From assembly GCF_007828035.1 (NCBI RefSeq), contig NZ_VITV01000008.1, positions 62,001 through 126,000 on the forward strand: a stretch of DNA of 64,000 bases, read 5' to 3'. Of the stretch, positions 46,471 to 54,685 are shown one piece after another; position 1 is the first letter of the stretch; the number at the start of each line of letters is the position of its first letter. The position numbers and the translations under genes are program-made. Under the pieces are notes generated by a model, which saw only the letters and a program-made list of their open reading frames with translations, had not been told where the DNA came from and ran no database searches. This stretch comes from Nitrospirillum amazonense. Its GTDB lineage: Bacteria; Pseudomonadota; Alphaproteobacteria; Azospirillales; Azospirillaceae.

Positions 46471-47471
46471 GCCCGCACCTCCCGCCAGCGCAAGCCGACC
46501 CAACTGAGCAGGCCCATTCCCAGCAACGCCAGAACGCCGGCGACCGCTGCGGGCCCCTGGTCGCGGGGCAGGTCGGGCAGTACCAGCCAGGCGGTTTCCA
46601 GCACCTTGCCCAACAGCACGAAGGGCGCCATGCGGGCCAGGGCCAGGCGGCTGCGGCGGATGGGCGGGAAGAACAACAGGAACAGGGGCAGCAGGCCCAG
46701 CACGGCCACGGCGTACTCCACCATGGCCCAGGCGCCTTCGCCACGCCGCTGGTACCAGCGCACACCCGGCGCCAGGTCGGTGGACCAGCTGATGAAATAA
46801 TGCATGAAGGCGAGGTAGGCCCACAGCAGCAGCGCCGTCAGCCATACCCCCGCCAGCACCCCGGTGGGCGCCGTCTTGTCCGCCATCACCCGCAGGGGGA
46901 TCAGCACCGCCAGCGCCGTCACCATATGCATGGACAGGATGTAGAGCCCGAAGCCGGAGGAATGAAAGTCCGGATCCAGCGACATCAGCCAGTCGGTGGC
47001 CACCAGATCCTGGAAGGGAACCAGCAGGATAAGGGTGAGGATGGCCATAGGCACCGCCGGCGGCCGCCGCAACAGCCCCCAGGCCAGCAGTCCGGCCAGG
47101 GCGAAAAACAGCGCGCCGCGCAGCCGGAAGGGCCACGACGACAGGTACCAGCCGCGAAAGCCCGCCATGACCTCATCCGCCCAAGGGTACAGCACCCGCG
47201 GTGCGATCAGCACGGGCAGCAGGGCCAGGGCCGCCAAGGCCAGCAGGGGCAGGGCGGCTTCCGCCCCCGGCGCCAGGCCCTGGCGCCAGACGCCGGGAAT
47301 GAGGCGCATCATGGCCAGCAGGATCAGTGTCGCGATGGGCAGCCCGCTCCAGAAGGCGAAGGCCGCCAGCCACCCGCCGAGCGCCACGGCAGGTTCCACC
47401 GCCGCATAGGCCAGCACGCCGCCGCACACCAGCAGGCCGCAGACGGCCGGGAAATAGCGGCGGGCGGTCAA
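46467..47471 (-). CDS. actF: Alternative complex III membrane subunit ActF
   Basis: This 334-residue protein has about nine to ten hydrophobic helices and the quinol:cytochrome c oxidoreductase subunit features PFQDLVATDWLMSLDPDFHS, SSGFGLYILSMHMVTALAVL and WAYLAFMHYFISWSTDLAPG. It is the smaller NrfD-like partner of ActC in the membrane arm. Its ends overlap actE and the next gene by 4 bases each. Confidence 0.9.
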   Translation of the reverse strand: MTARRYFPAVCGLLVCGGVLAYAAVEPAVALGGWLAAFAFWSGLPIATLILLAMMRLIPGVWRQGLAPGAEAALPLLALAALALLPVLIAPRVLYPWADEVMAGFRGWYLSSWPFRLRGALFFALAGLLAWGLLRRPPAVPMAILTLILLVPFQDLVATDWLMSLDPDFHSSGFGLYILSMHMVTALAVLIPLRVMADKTAPTGVLAGVWLTALLLWAYLAFMHYFISWSTDLAPGVRWYQRRGEGAWAMVEYAVAVLGLLPLFLLFFPPIRRSRLALARMAPFVLLGKVLETAWLVLPDLPRDQGPAAVAGVLALLGMGLLSWVGLRWREVRA

Positions 47472-48025
47472 GACGCCCCTCCATCCAGCCTAGCCCCATC
47501 GAGCTTAGCCCTGTCCGTGGCCTCCAGCGCATCCGCCGGCGCGTCGCGGCTGAGCTGCAGGGCGCGGATATAGGCGGCGATGGCCCAGCGGTCGGCTGGG
47601 GCCACCCGGTCGGCGTAGCTGTACATGACGCCGTGGCCGCTGGTGATGACCTCCACGAAATAGCGGGACGGCGCCTGCACCAGGCGCGGCTCATGCAGGC
47701 TGGGCGGGGCCGGGAAACCCCGGGCGGGCACGGCGCCGTGGCCGGTGCCGGCGACGTCATGGCAGGGGCTGCAATAGATGTCATAGCGTTGGCGTCCGCG
47801 CGCCAGCAGCGCCGCACTCATGGCCGGGCGCCGGGCCAAGGCGGCGGCGCGGGCGCGGTCGTCCTGCGCCACCGCGCCGGCCGGCGGGGCCTGCATCGCC
47901 TTGCCATCTGGGAACAGCCGGCCCGGCCCCGCCGCCTGATAGCGGGGCTGGTGGGTCATCTCATCACAGCCGACAAGCAGAATGATCAGGACCGCGCACA
48001 GCGCCAGCAGCAGCAGATATCTCAT
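47468..48025 (-). CDS. actE: Alternative complex III mono-haem cytochrome c ActE (lipoprotein)
   Basis: This 185-residue protein has a lipobox ending LVGC (Cys20), so it is membrane-anchored by lipid, and one c-type haem site CSPCH at 85-89, with a likely Met ligand in HGVMYSYADRV. It is the probable exit haem from the complex toward the cytochrome c domain of CoxB. It overlaps actD and actF by 4 bases each. Confidence 0.93.
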   Translation of the reverse strand: MRYLLLLALCAVLIILLVGCDEMTHQPRYQAAGPGRLFPDGKAMQAPPAGAVAQDDRARAAALARRPAMSAALLARGRQRYDIYCSPCHDVAGTGHGAVPARGFPAPPSLHEPRLVQAPSRYFVEVITSGHGVMYSYADRVAPADRWAIAAYIRALQLSRDAPADALEATDRAKLDGARLDGGAS

Positions 48026-48576
48026 TCCGGCCCCTCCGTCTGCGGCACGTCCACCACCCGCACGGGCGCCAGATCGCCGAGGAACCGGGCCGCCTCGCCA
48101 AAGCGGGCGTCCTCGCCCAGGATCACCAGGAAGAACTTGTCAGTACTGGCCAGGTGGAAATCCGGCACCCCGAACACCGGGTGGTGCAGGCGGGGCAGGC
48201 GGTTCAGCACCAGCATGCCCAGGATGGCGCTGAGCACGGCGCCCAGCACCGTCAGCTCGAAGGTGATCAGCAGGGTGGCGGGAAGGGCCACCAGCGGCCG
48301 GCCGCCCACGGGAATGGGATAGTCCAGATTGCTCCATACCTGCAGGCCGAAGCCGGCGGCGGCACCCATAATGCCGCCGGCCAGGGTCAGCCAGGGGACG
48401 CGATTGTCGTGGATGCCCAAAGCCTCCGTCAGGTCGGCCACGGGGAAGGGGGTGTAGGCGTCCAGCCGACGGAAGCCCGCGTCCCTGGCCCGTTTCACGG
48501 CATCCACCAGGTGTTCGGCGTCGTCGAATTCCGCCATCACGCCGAAGGGCGGCAGGGGGACCTTACGCTCCGGCAT
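48022..48576 (-). CDS. actD: Alternative complex III subunit ActD (DUF3341)
   Basis: This 184-residue protein has the DUF3341 plan: a cytoplasmic N-terminal part (GVMAEFDDAEHLVDAVKRAR, RRLDAYTPFPVADLTEALGI), two helices (WLTLAGGIMGAAAGFGLQVW and TLLITFELTVLGAVLSAILG) and a conserved tail (STDKFFLVILGEDARF). It is a structural membrane subunit. It overlaps actC by 14 bases and actE by 4. Confidence 0.93.
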   Translation of the reverse strand: MPERKVPLPPFGVMAEFDDAEHLVDAVKRARDAGFRRLDAYTPFPVADLTEALGIHDNRVPWLTLAGGIMGAAAGFGLQVWSNLDYPIPVGGRPLVALPATLLITFELTVLGAVLSAILGMLVLNRLPRLHHPVFGVPDFHLASTDKFFLVILGEDARFGEAARFLGDLAPVRVVDVPQTEGPE

Positions 48577-49942
48577 GGCCGCCTCCCTTTTCTTCGCTTT
48601 CCTCGAACAGCGCTTCCTTCACCTCGAAGGCGGAGATGACGGGCAGAAAGCGGACGAACACCAGGAAGGGCACCAGGAACACGCCCAGCATGCCGGCGAA
48701 CAGCGCCACCTCCCAGAAGCTGGGGGTGTAGGGCCGCCAACTCGATGGTACCCAGCTGTGATGCAGGCTGGTGGCCAGCAGCATGAAGCGTTCGCACCAC
48801 ATGCCCACCATGGCGGAAAAGCCGATGAGGAACAGGGCCAGCGGGTGCCGCCGCACCCCCCGCCACCACAGCAGCTGCAGCGGAGCGAAGTTGGCGATGA
48901 CGGCGCCCCAATAGCTCCAGGCGAACGGCCCGGTCAGCCGGTCGGCCAGCAGGGACAATTCCGGCTTTTCCCCGCCATAGAGGGTGTCGAACACCTCCGC
49001 CGCGTAACCGTAGGCGGTCATCAGTCCGGTGGCCAGCAGCAGGCGGCCCAGCATGTCCAGGTGCAGGGGCCGCACCAGATCCTGCAGTCCCAGGGCGCCG
49101 CGCAGCACAACCGCGATCATCGAGACGACGGCGAAGCCGGAGAAGGCGGCCCCCAGCACGAAATAAGGCGGGAAGACCGTGGAACTCCATCCCGGCACCG
49201 GGCCGGCCGCCAGCAACAGCGAGATTTCCGAATGCACGGAAACCACCAGCGGCACGGCGATCGCGGCCGTCAGGCGATAGGCCTGGCCCCAGCGCGCCCA
49301 GTGATGGGCGGACCCGCGCCAGCCCAAGGCGCCCAGACCGTACAGGACCTGGGCCAGGCGGCCGCGGGCCCGGTCCCGCGTGGCGGCCAGGTCCGGCACG
49401 ATGCCGATGTACCAGAACAGGGCGGAGACGGTGAGGTAGGTCAGGACGGCGAAGAAGTCCCAGGTCAGCGGGCTTTTGAACTGCGGCCACAGCGTCATGC
49501 TGTTGGGATAGGGGGCCACCCAGTAGAACAGCCAGGGCCGGCCCAGATGCATCAGCGGGTAGAGGCCGGCGCAGACCACGGCGAACAGAGTCATCGCCTC
49601 CGCGAAACGGTTGAGCGAATTGCGCCAATGGACGTTCAGCAACAGCAGCATGGCCGAGATCAGGGTGCCGGCATGGCCAATGCCCAAGAACCAGATGTAG
49701 TTGACGATGTCGAAACCCCAGTTGACGGGGATATTCAGGCCCCATACGCCCACGCCGTTCCACAGCAGGACGCCCAGCGCCGTGAAGAAAACGGCCAGCA
49801 GGCCGCAGGCCGGCAGGAAGCACAGCCACCAGGCGCGCGGCCGGGGATAGTGCAGGGGGATGCCCGTCACCTCCGCCGTCACGTGGGCGTAGGCGGCGGC
49901 CCGTTGGGTGTCGGCCCGTTGGGTGTCCGTCGCGTCCGTCAT
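48563..49942 (-). CDS. actC: Alternative complex III NrfD-like quinol-oxidising subunit ActC
   Basis: This 459-residue polytopic protein has about ten helices and belongs to the NrfD/PsrC family (NYIWFLGIGHAGTLISAMLL, HLGRPWLFYWVAPYPNSMTL, SVHSEISLLLAAGPVPGWSS, MWCERFMLLATSLHHSWVPS). It probably holds the quinol site. ATG 49942 forms an ATGA overlap with actB; an in-frame extension to 50218 lies within actB and lacks similarity. Confidence 0.93.
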   Translation of the reverse strand: MTDATDTQRADTQRAAAYAHVTAEVTGIPLHYPRPRAWWLCFLPACGLLAVFFTALGVLLWNGVGVWGLNIPVNWGFDIVNYIWFLGIGHAGTLISAMLLLLNVHWRNSLNRFAEAMTLFAVVCAGLYPLMHLGRPWLFYWVAPYPNSMTLWPQFKSPLTWDFFAVLTYLTVSALFWYIGIVPDLAATRDRARGRLAQVLYGLGALGWRGSAHHWARWGQAYRLTAAIAVPLVVSVHSEISLLLAAGPVPGWSSTVFPPYFVLGAAFSGFAVVSMIAVVLRGALGLQDLVRPLHLDMLGRLLLATGLMTAYGYAAEVFDTLYGGEKPELSLLADRLTGPFAWSYWGAVIANFAPLQLLWWRGVRRHPLALFLIGFSAMVGMWCERFMLLATSLHHSWVPSSWRPYTPSFWEVALFAGMLGVFLVPFLVFVRFLPVISAFEVKEALFEESEEKGGGHAGA

Positions 49943-52833
49943 GCGGGCCCCCCGTCCTTGTCCGTGGGGGCGGGCTCGATGCGGGCGAGGTAGGTGGTGC
50001 GCGGCCGCGTCCCGGCCTCGGGCACCAGGCTGTAATTGCGGGGACTGGCCTTTTGGCGGCTGACGGCGGAGGTGGGGTCGGTGACATCCCCGAAGGTGAT
50101 GGCCTGGGTGGGGCAGGCTTGCTGGCAGGCGGGCACGATGGCGCCGTCCGGGATGGCCTCCCCTTTCAGCTTGGCCTGGATGCGCGCGGCGCTGATGCGC
50201 TGGACGCAGTAGGTGCACTTTTCCATGACGCCGCGCTGGCGCACGGTCACGTCCGGATTGCGCTGGGCCTTCACGGATTCAGGCGCGTCGGCGGTATAAT
50301 CGTACCAGTTGAAGCGGCGCACCTTGTAGGGGCAGTAGGACGAGCAGGTGCGGGTGCCGATGCAGCGGTTGTAGACCTGCAGGTTCAGGCCGTCGTGGCT
50401 GTGCACTGCCGCGTTGACGGGGCAGCCCATCTCGCACGGCGCCTGTTCGCAATGCATGCAGGGCACGGGCTGGAAATAGGTGGCAGGTGCCGCCGCGTCG
50501 CCCGCGTGGTAGCTGTCGACGCGCAGCCAATGCATCTCGCGCCCCATGGCCACCAGCTCCGCCCCCACCATGGGCACGTTGTTCTCCGCCACGCAGGCGA
50601 CGACGCAGGCGTTGCAGCCGATGCACAGGTCCAGGTCGATGGCCATGCCCCAGGACGGACGCTCACGCGGCGCATCGGGGTAGAAGCTGGGCGTGGGCTC
50701 TTCATGCGGCACCACAGGGTGGTCCGCCGGCACCGTGCGCACGAAGTTCTCGCCCTCCATGGCGTGGTGGCGCTGGGTGCTGGCGATGTCCAGCCGCCGG
50801 CCCGTGGCCTCCAGCGACACCGGGCCCGGGGTCAGGGGATAGGCGTCGTGGCCCAGGCCATCCGCCGTCTGGCCGGGCAGGCGCCGGCCATAGCCCAGCG
50901 TCAGGGTGATGGTCAGCGCCTGTTGCCCAGGCAGGACCCAGGCGGGACCCATGATGCTGGCGCCACCCACCGCCACCCGCACCTCATCGCCATTCCTCAG
51001 GCCGCGCTCGGCCGCCAAATGGGGGCTGATGTGCACGACGTTGCCCCAAGTGACCTTGGTCAGCGGCTTGGGCGTTTCCTGCAGCCAGGCGTTGTTGGCG
51101 GACGCGCCGTCCCACAGGGTGGGATCCGGCCGGACCAACAGGGTCAGACCGCCGGAGGATGCCGCCTCGGCGGGCGCGGGTAGGTTGGCGCGAAGCTCGG
51201 CAGACTGGGGCGTCACCCAAGCCGGGACGCTGTCGGGAATGAAACCGCGCACCAGCGCGTCGCTCCAACGCCGCTCAAAGTCATCACCCCAGCCGGGACG
51301 CCAGGTGGCCTGCACCACCTCCCGATCCGTGGCGCCGCCGCCCATCAGACCGTCCAGCAGGGCGTGGCGGCCGCGCACGTCGTAAAACGGGCGCACCAGC
51401 GGCTGGATCAGGCTGGCCGTGCCGTCCACGGCGCGCGCGTCGCCCCAGCTTTCCAGGTCATGGGCCAGGGGCGCATGCCATTGGCAGGCCGTGGCGGTTT
51501 CGTCCACCAGCGTGCCGGCATGCAGGCTGAAGGGCACCCGGGCCAGGGCGTCGCGGAACGCGGCGGCCTCGGGGGCGGCATAGGCCGGGTTGGCGTCCAG
51601 GACCAGCAGCGCGCGCACCTGGCCCTCGGCCATGTCCCGCAACAGGTCATGCCAAGGCGCGGCTGTCGCTACCAGCGGCCCGGTGAAGCGCAGGCAGCCG
51701 CCCAGCGCACCCAGCCGTGTGTTCAGGTCCAAGGCCTGGGCCTGCAGCGCCGGGTCGTGCCAGGGCCCCACGGTGATCAACGAACGGCCGGGATGAGCCA
51801 GCAGCGCCGCCCTGGCCTCTTCCGCCCAGCGGGCCTCCTGAGGGCTCAAGTCCGCCGTCTCACCGTGCAGGGCCTGCATCAGGGCCGGCAGCCGCTGCAC
51901 CCCGGCCACAAGCCGCAGGTCAGCACGGGCGCCGGTCAGGGTGGGGGTCGGTTCCGCCACGAACAGCCGGCAGGGACCCTGGCCGGTCTGGCCGGCCAGG
52001 CGACGCCGCGCCCAGCGCCGGGCCAGCGTGGTCTGGGCGGGCCCTGGCCCCAGCGGGTCGTCATCCAGGCACACCACCACGTCCGCCTGATCCAGCAGAG
52101 TGTGTGCCTGCAAGGGCTGGCCGAAAGCCAGGCGCGCCGCCTCCAGCCGCGAGGCATCGCCCATCGGGTCCAGCACATGCCAGCGCACCCGGGGCCAGCG
52201 TTGGGCCAAAGCCGTGATCTGGCGGACCAGCGTGGGGGAGGTGGTGGGGCCGGTCAGCAGGCGCAGGCCCTCACCCTGGCTGGCGTCCGCCGCCCGCGCC
52301 CCTCCACCCAGCGCGGTGTCCAGGGCGGCCCAGGTCGTGGGCTGGTTCCGGCGCCGGGGACCCTGCGAGCGGTCGGGATCGTAAAGATCCAGCAGGGCGG
52401 CCTGGGTGAACAGGTCGGTGCCGCCGCCGGTGGCGGGATGGTTGGGATTGCCCTCCAGCTTCACCGGCCGGCCGCTGTGGGTCTTACCCATGACGGGCTG
52501 GGCATAGCCGCCCAGGCGCACGGCGGTGGCGTAATGGCGTGCGACGCCCGGCACGTCGCCCTCGGGTGCGGTGACATAGGGCAGGGCCGTTTCATCCGGC
52601 CGCCCGTCGCAGCCCGTCAGGCCGGCCAACGCCAGGCTGGCGGCCATAGCCTTCAGCGCAGCGCGGCGGTTCAGGCCGGCGGGCGCCAGCGACGGCAACA
52701 GGGCCGGGAACTCAGCCACCACCAGATCACGAAAGGCGGCGGTATCGGCCATGTCCTCCAGGCTGCGCCAGAGGCCGCTGCCGGTACGGCCGCTGAGGGC
52801 CTGGATGACGGTATCGCGTGCCGTGCGGTCCAT
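49939..52833 (-). CDS. actB: Alternative complex III iron-sulfur/molybdopterin-like subunit ActB
   Basis: This 964-residue protein has a Tat-type signal (Arg56-Arg57, RRAALKAMAASLALAGLTGC) with a lipobox cysteine at 75. A molybdopterin-oxidoreductase-like body follows that in this family lacks the cofactor, and the C-terminal ferredoxin domain has four cysteine clusters (CIGCNACVVACVAENN, CMHCEQAPCEMGCP, CIGTRTCSSYCPYK, CTYCVQ with CQQACP). It relays electrons from quinol. I start at ATG 52833, five bases after the actA stop; the longer frame to 53412 is antisense-like sequence inside actA. Confidence 0.95.
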   Translation of the reverse strand: MDRTARDTVIQALSGRTGSGLWRSLEDMADTAAFRDLVVAEFPALLPSLAPAGLNRRAALKAMAASLALAGLTGCDGRPDETALPYVTAPEGDVPGVARHYATAVRLGGYAQPVMGKTHSGRPVKLEGNPNHPATGGGTDLFTQAALLDLYDPDRSQGPRRRNQPTTWAALDTALGGGARAADASQGEGLRLLTGPTTSPTLVRQITALAQRWPRVRWHVLDPMGDASRLEAARLAFGQPLQAHTLLDQADVVVCLDDDPLGPGPAQTTLARRWARRRLAGQTGQGPCRLFVAEPTPTLTGARADLRLVAGVQRLPALMQALHGETADLSPQEARWAEEARAALLAHPGRSLITVGPWHDPALQAQALDLNTRLGALGGCLRFTGPLVATAAPWHDLLRDMAEGQVRALLVLDANPAYAAPEAAAFRDALARVPFSLHAGTLVDETATACQWHAPLAHDLESWGDARAVDGTASLIQPLVRPFYDVRGRHALLDGLMGGGATDREVVQATWRPGWGDDFERRWSDALVRGFIPDSVPAWVTPQSAELRANLPAPAEAASSGGLTLLVRPDPTLWDGASANNAWLQETPKPLTKVTWGNVVHISPHLAAERGLRNGDEVRVAVGGASIMGPAWVLPGQQALTITLTLGYGRRLPGQTADGLGHDAYPLTPGPVSLEATGRRLDIASTQRHHAMEGENFVRTVPADHPVVPHEEPTPSFYPDAPRERPSWGMAIDLDLCIGCNACVVACVAENNVPMVGAELVAMGREMHWLRVDSYHAGDAAAPATYFQPVPCMHCEQAPCEMGCPVNAAVHSHDGLNLQVYNRCIGTRTCSSYCPYKVRRFNWYDYTADAPESVKAQRNPDVTVRQRGVMEKCTYCVQRISAARIQAKLKGEAIPDGAIVPACQQACPTQAITFGDVTDPTSAVSRQKASPRNYSLVPEAGTRPRTTYLARIEPAPTDKDGGPA

Positions 52834-52838
52834 GGGCG

Positions 52839-53501
52839 TCACCGGTGACACAGGGTGCAGTCGGTCATGCGCTCGGGCTTGATCCCGAACAACGCGGCCT
52901 GGTTGGGGCCGTAGTCGGCGTGGCCCTCGCGATCCCAGGCGCGCCAGTCCATGCGCGTTATCTGATCGGGCGGGCGCAGGTGCGGTCCGGGGTCGCGGTG
53001 GCAGTCCAGGCACCAGCGCATCTGGAAGGGCTGGGCCCGCATCATCAGGGGCATCTGGTCCACCCGCCCGTGGCAGGTGACGCAGGGCACCCCGCGCGCC
53101 ACATGGATGCTGTGGTTGAAATAGACGTAGTCCGGCAGGCGGGCCACCCGCTGCCAACGTATGGGGGTGCCGGTGGCCAGGCTTTCCCGCACCGGCGCCA
53201 GGGCGGGGGCGCTGGTCCACAGCTGGGAATGGCAGGTCATGCAGGTGTGGGTGGCGGGAAACCCCGCGTGCGGTCCCGTCTCTACCGTCGTGTGGCAATA
53301 GCGGCAGTCGATGCCGACGTCGCCCACATGATGCTTGTGGCTGAAGGGCACCGGCTGGTCGCGGACCCAGCCCACGGCGGTGATATAGCTGGATCCGATG
53401 GCCCCACCCCACAGCAGACCCGTGACCAAGACGCCCAGCGCGGCCAGCAACACGCCAGCGCGCAACCAGGTATCGGCGGATGCCGTGAAAATCTGGGGCA
53501 T
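52839..53501 (-). CDS. actA: Alternative complex III penta-haem cytochrome c ActA
   Basis: This 220-residue protein has one N-terminal membrane span (LRAGVLLAALGVLVTGLLWG) and five c-type haem sites: CRYCH (66), CMTCH (87), CVTCH (140), CLDCH (164) and CTLCH (215). That number and the single anchor match ActA. It is the first gene of a twelve-gene operon running to 41879. I take ATG 53501; an in-frame extension to 53552 adds a charged stretch before the anchor. A GGAAC-N17-CGTT promoter lies about 70 bases upstream. Confidence 0.95.
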   Translation of the reverse strand: MPQIFTASADTWLRAGVLLAALGVLVTGLLWGGAIGSSYITAVGWVRDQPVPFSHKHHVGDVGIDCRYCHTTVETGPHAGFPATHTCMTCHSQLWTSAPALAPVRESLATGTPIRWQRVARLPDYVYFNHSIHVARGVPCVTCHGRVDQMPLMMRAQPFQMRWCLDCHRDPGPHLRPPDQITRMDWRAWDREGHADYGPNQAALFGIKPERMTDCTLCHR

Positions 53502-53567
53502 GGGGCAGGGGGTCCCCTTATTCGGATGTTGGGCTTCGGAACGTGAACGCAACCGAGCCGCCCCCTG

Positions 53568-53593
53568 AACGGACGCCCGGCCGGTTTGGTTCC
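53568..53593 (-). promoter_or_regulatory. EcfG-type general stress promoter of the ACIII-caa3 operon
   Basis: On the minus strand GGAAC (53593-53589), 17 bases, then CGTT (53571-53568) match the sigma-EcfG consensus exactly. A start about 7 bases beyond gives a leader of about 60 bases before actA. Presence of a second such promoter back to back on the plus strand makes chance unlikely. Confidence 0.75.
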
Positions 53594-53645
53594 CAGCCTG
53601 CGGCGTCCTGTCGCACTGGCGGAAAGACGAGGCTTTGGCGCGGCA

Positions 53646-53670
53646 GGAACAAGCGCCGGCCTGCGGCGTT
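53646..53670 (+). promoter_or_regulatory. EcfG-type general stress promoter of the DUF6328-like gene
   Basis: GGAAC (53646-53650), 16 bases, then CGTT (53667-53670) match the sigma-EcfG consensus. A start near 53677 leaves a leader of about 33 bases before ATG 53710 and excludes any start upstream of it. It is divergent from the promoter at 53568-53593. Confidence 0.75.
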
Positions 53671-53709
53671 CATCCACCTGTAACAATTATGATGCCGCCA
53701 AAGAACGCC

Positions 53710-54627
53710 ATGGACCTGACGCACAAGGTGAAGGCGGGGCTGGATGAACTCCGCATGCTGACCCTGGGCTGCCAGGTCCTGGTGGGCTTCCAGTTCCAGG
53801 CTGTTTTCCAGGAGCTGTTCGCCGACCTGCCGGACCATGCCAAGGCGGCCAACATCGCCGGCCTGCTGCTGATGATCTTGGCAGTGGGCCTGTTGATGGC
53901 GCCAGGCATCCATCACGCCCTTTACGGCGATCACCAGGCGACGCGGGGCGTCGCGCACATGACCAGCCGTATGGCGGACTGGGCCCTGCCGCCCTTCGCG
54001 CTGTCCCTGGGCTTGGACGTGTTGATCGGTGCCGAGCAAGTCTACGGCACGGCGGCGGGGGTGGCCGGGGGCCTGGCGTTTGCAGCCCTGGCGCTGGGCG
54101 CCTGGCTGGGCTGGGGCCTGCTGGCGCGGGGGCGTCATGGCCGGAAGGAGCGGGAGATGGCCGATCTGCGCTGGGATGAGACCGCCGACGTGGCGCAGAA
54201 GATCACCTTCATGATGACGGAGGCACGGACCATCCTGCCGGGCGCCCAGGCCATGCTGGGCTTTCAGCTGGCCGTGGTCCTGACCAGGGCATTCGCCGGC
54301 CTGTCGCCCCCGGAAAAGGCCCTGCATGCGGCCGCCCTGGGCTGCGTCGCCCTGTCCATCATCCTGCTGATGGCACCGGCCGCCTATCACCGCCTGGTTT
54401 ACGCCGGTGAGGCCAGCCCCCGTTTCCTGACAGTGGCCAGCCGCCTGGTCACGGCCGCGACCCTGCCTCTGGGCGCGGGCATGGCAGCCGACGCCGCCGT
54501 CACCATTGGCTTCATCCTGGACTCGGCCATGGCCGGCGCCGTGGCCGGCGGGTCGGTCCTGCTGGTCCTGGCGCTGCTGTGGTATGCGCATCCCTGGCGC
54601 CTGCTTCGCCGCCGGCTGGTGACCTGA
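53710..54627 (+). CDS. Tandem DUF6328-like membrane protein
   Basis: This 305-residue protein is an internal duplication. Each half opens with an amphipathic ELRMLTLGCQVLVGFQ-like or EARTILPGAQAMLGFQ segment, then a helix ending LLMAPGIHHALY or LLMAPAAYHRLVY, then further helices, about eight in all. The H-x-LY/VY and LLMAPA motifs recall DUF6328, a small stress-linked family; two copies in one chain is unusual. I take ATG 53710 because the EcfG promoter ends at 53670; ATG 53689 is also in frame. Function unknown; expression should rise in stress. Confidence 0.75.
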   Translation: MDLTHKVKAGLDELRMLTLGCQVLVGFQFQAVFQELFADLPDHAKAANIAGLLLMILAVGLLMAPGIHHALYGDHQATRGVAHMTSRMADWALPPFALSLGLDVLIGAEQVYGTAAGVAGGLAFAALALGAWLGWGLLARGRHGRKEREMADLRWDETADVAQKITFMMTEARTILPGAQAMLGFQLAVVLTRAFAGLSPPEKALHAAALGCVALSIILLMAPAAYHRLVYAGEASPRFLTVASRLVTAATLPLGAGMAADAAVTIGFILDSAMAGAVAGGSVLLVLALLWYAHPWRLLRRRLVT

Positions 54628-54685
54628 GGCCGGAACCGCCGCGTGCCGCCGCCGGTTATGGCGGCAGCCTTTCCGCGAGCGACCG

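Noticed and set aside
52834-53412. N-terminal extension of ActB into the actA gene
   Set aside because: The extra 193 residues are out-of-frame actA sequence without motifs; ATG 52833 sits just before the ActB N-terminus with its Tat-type segment.
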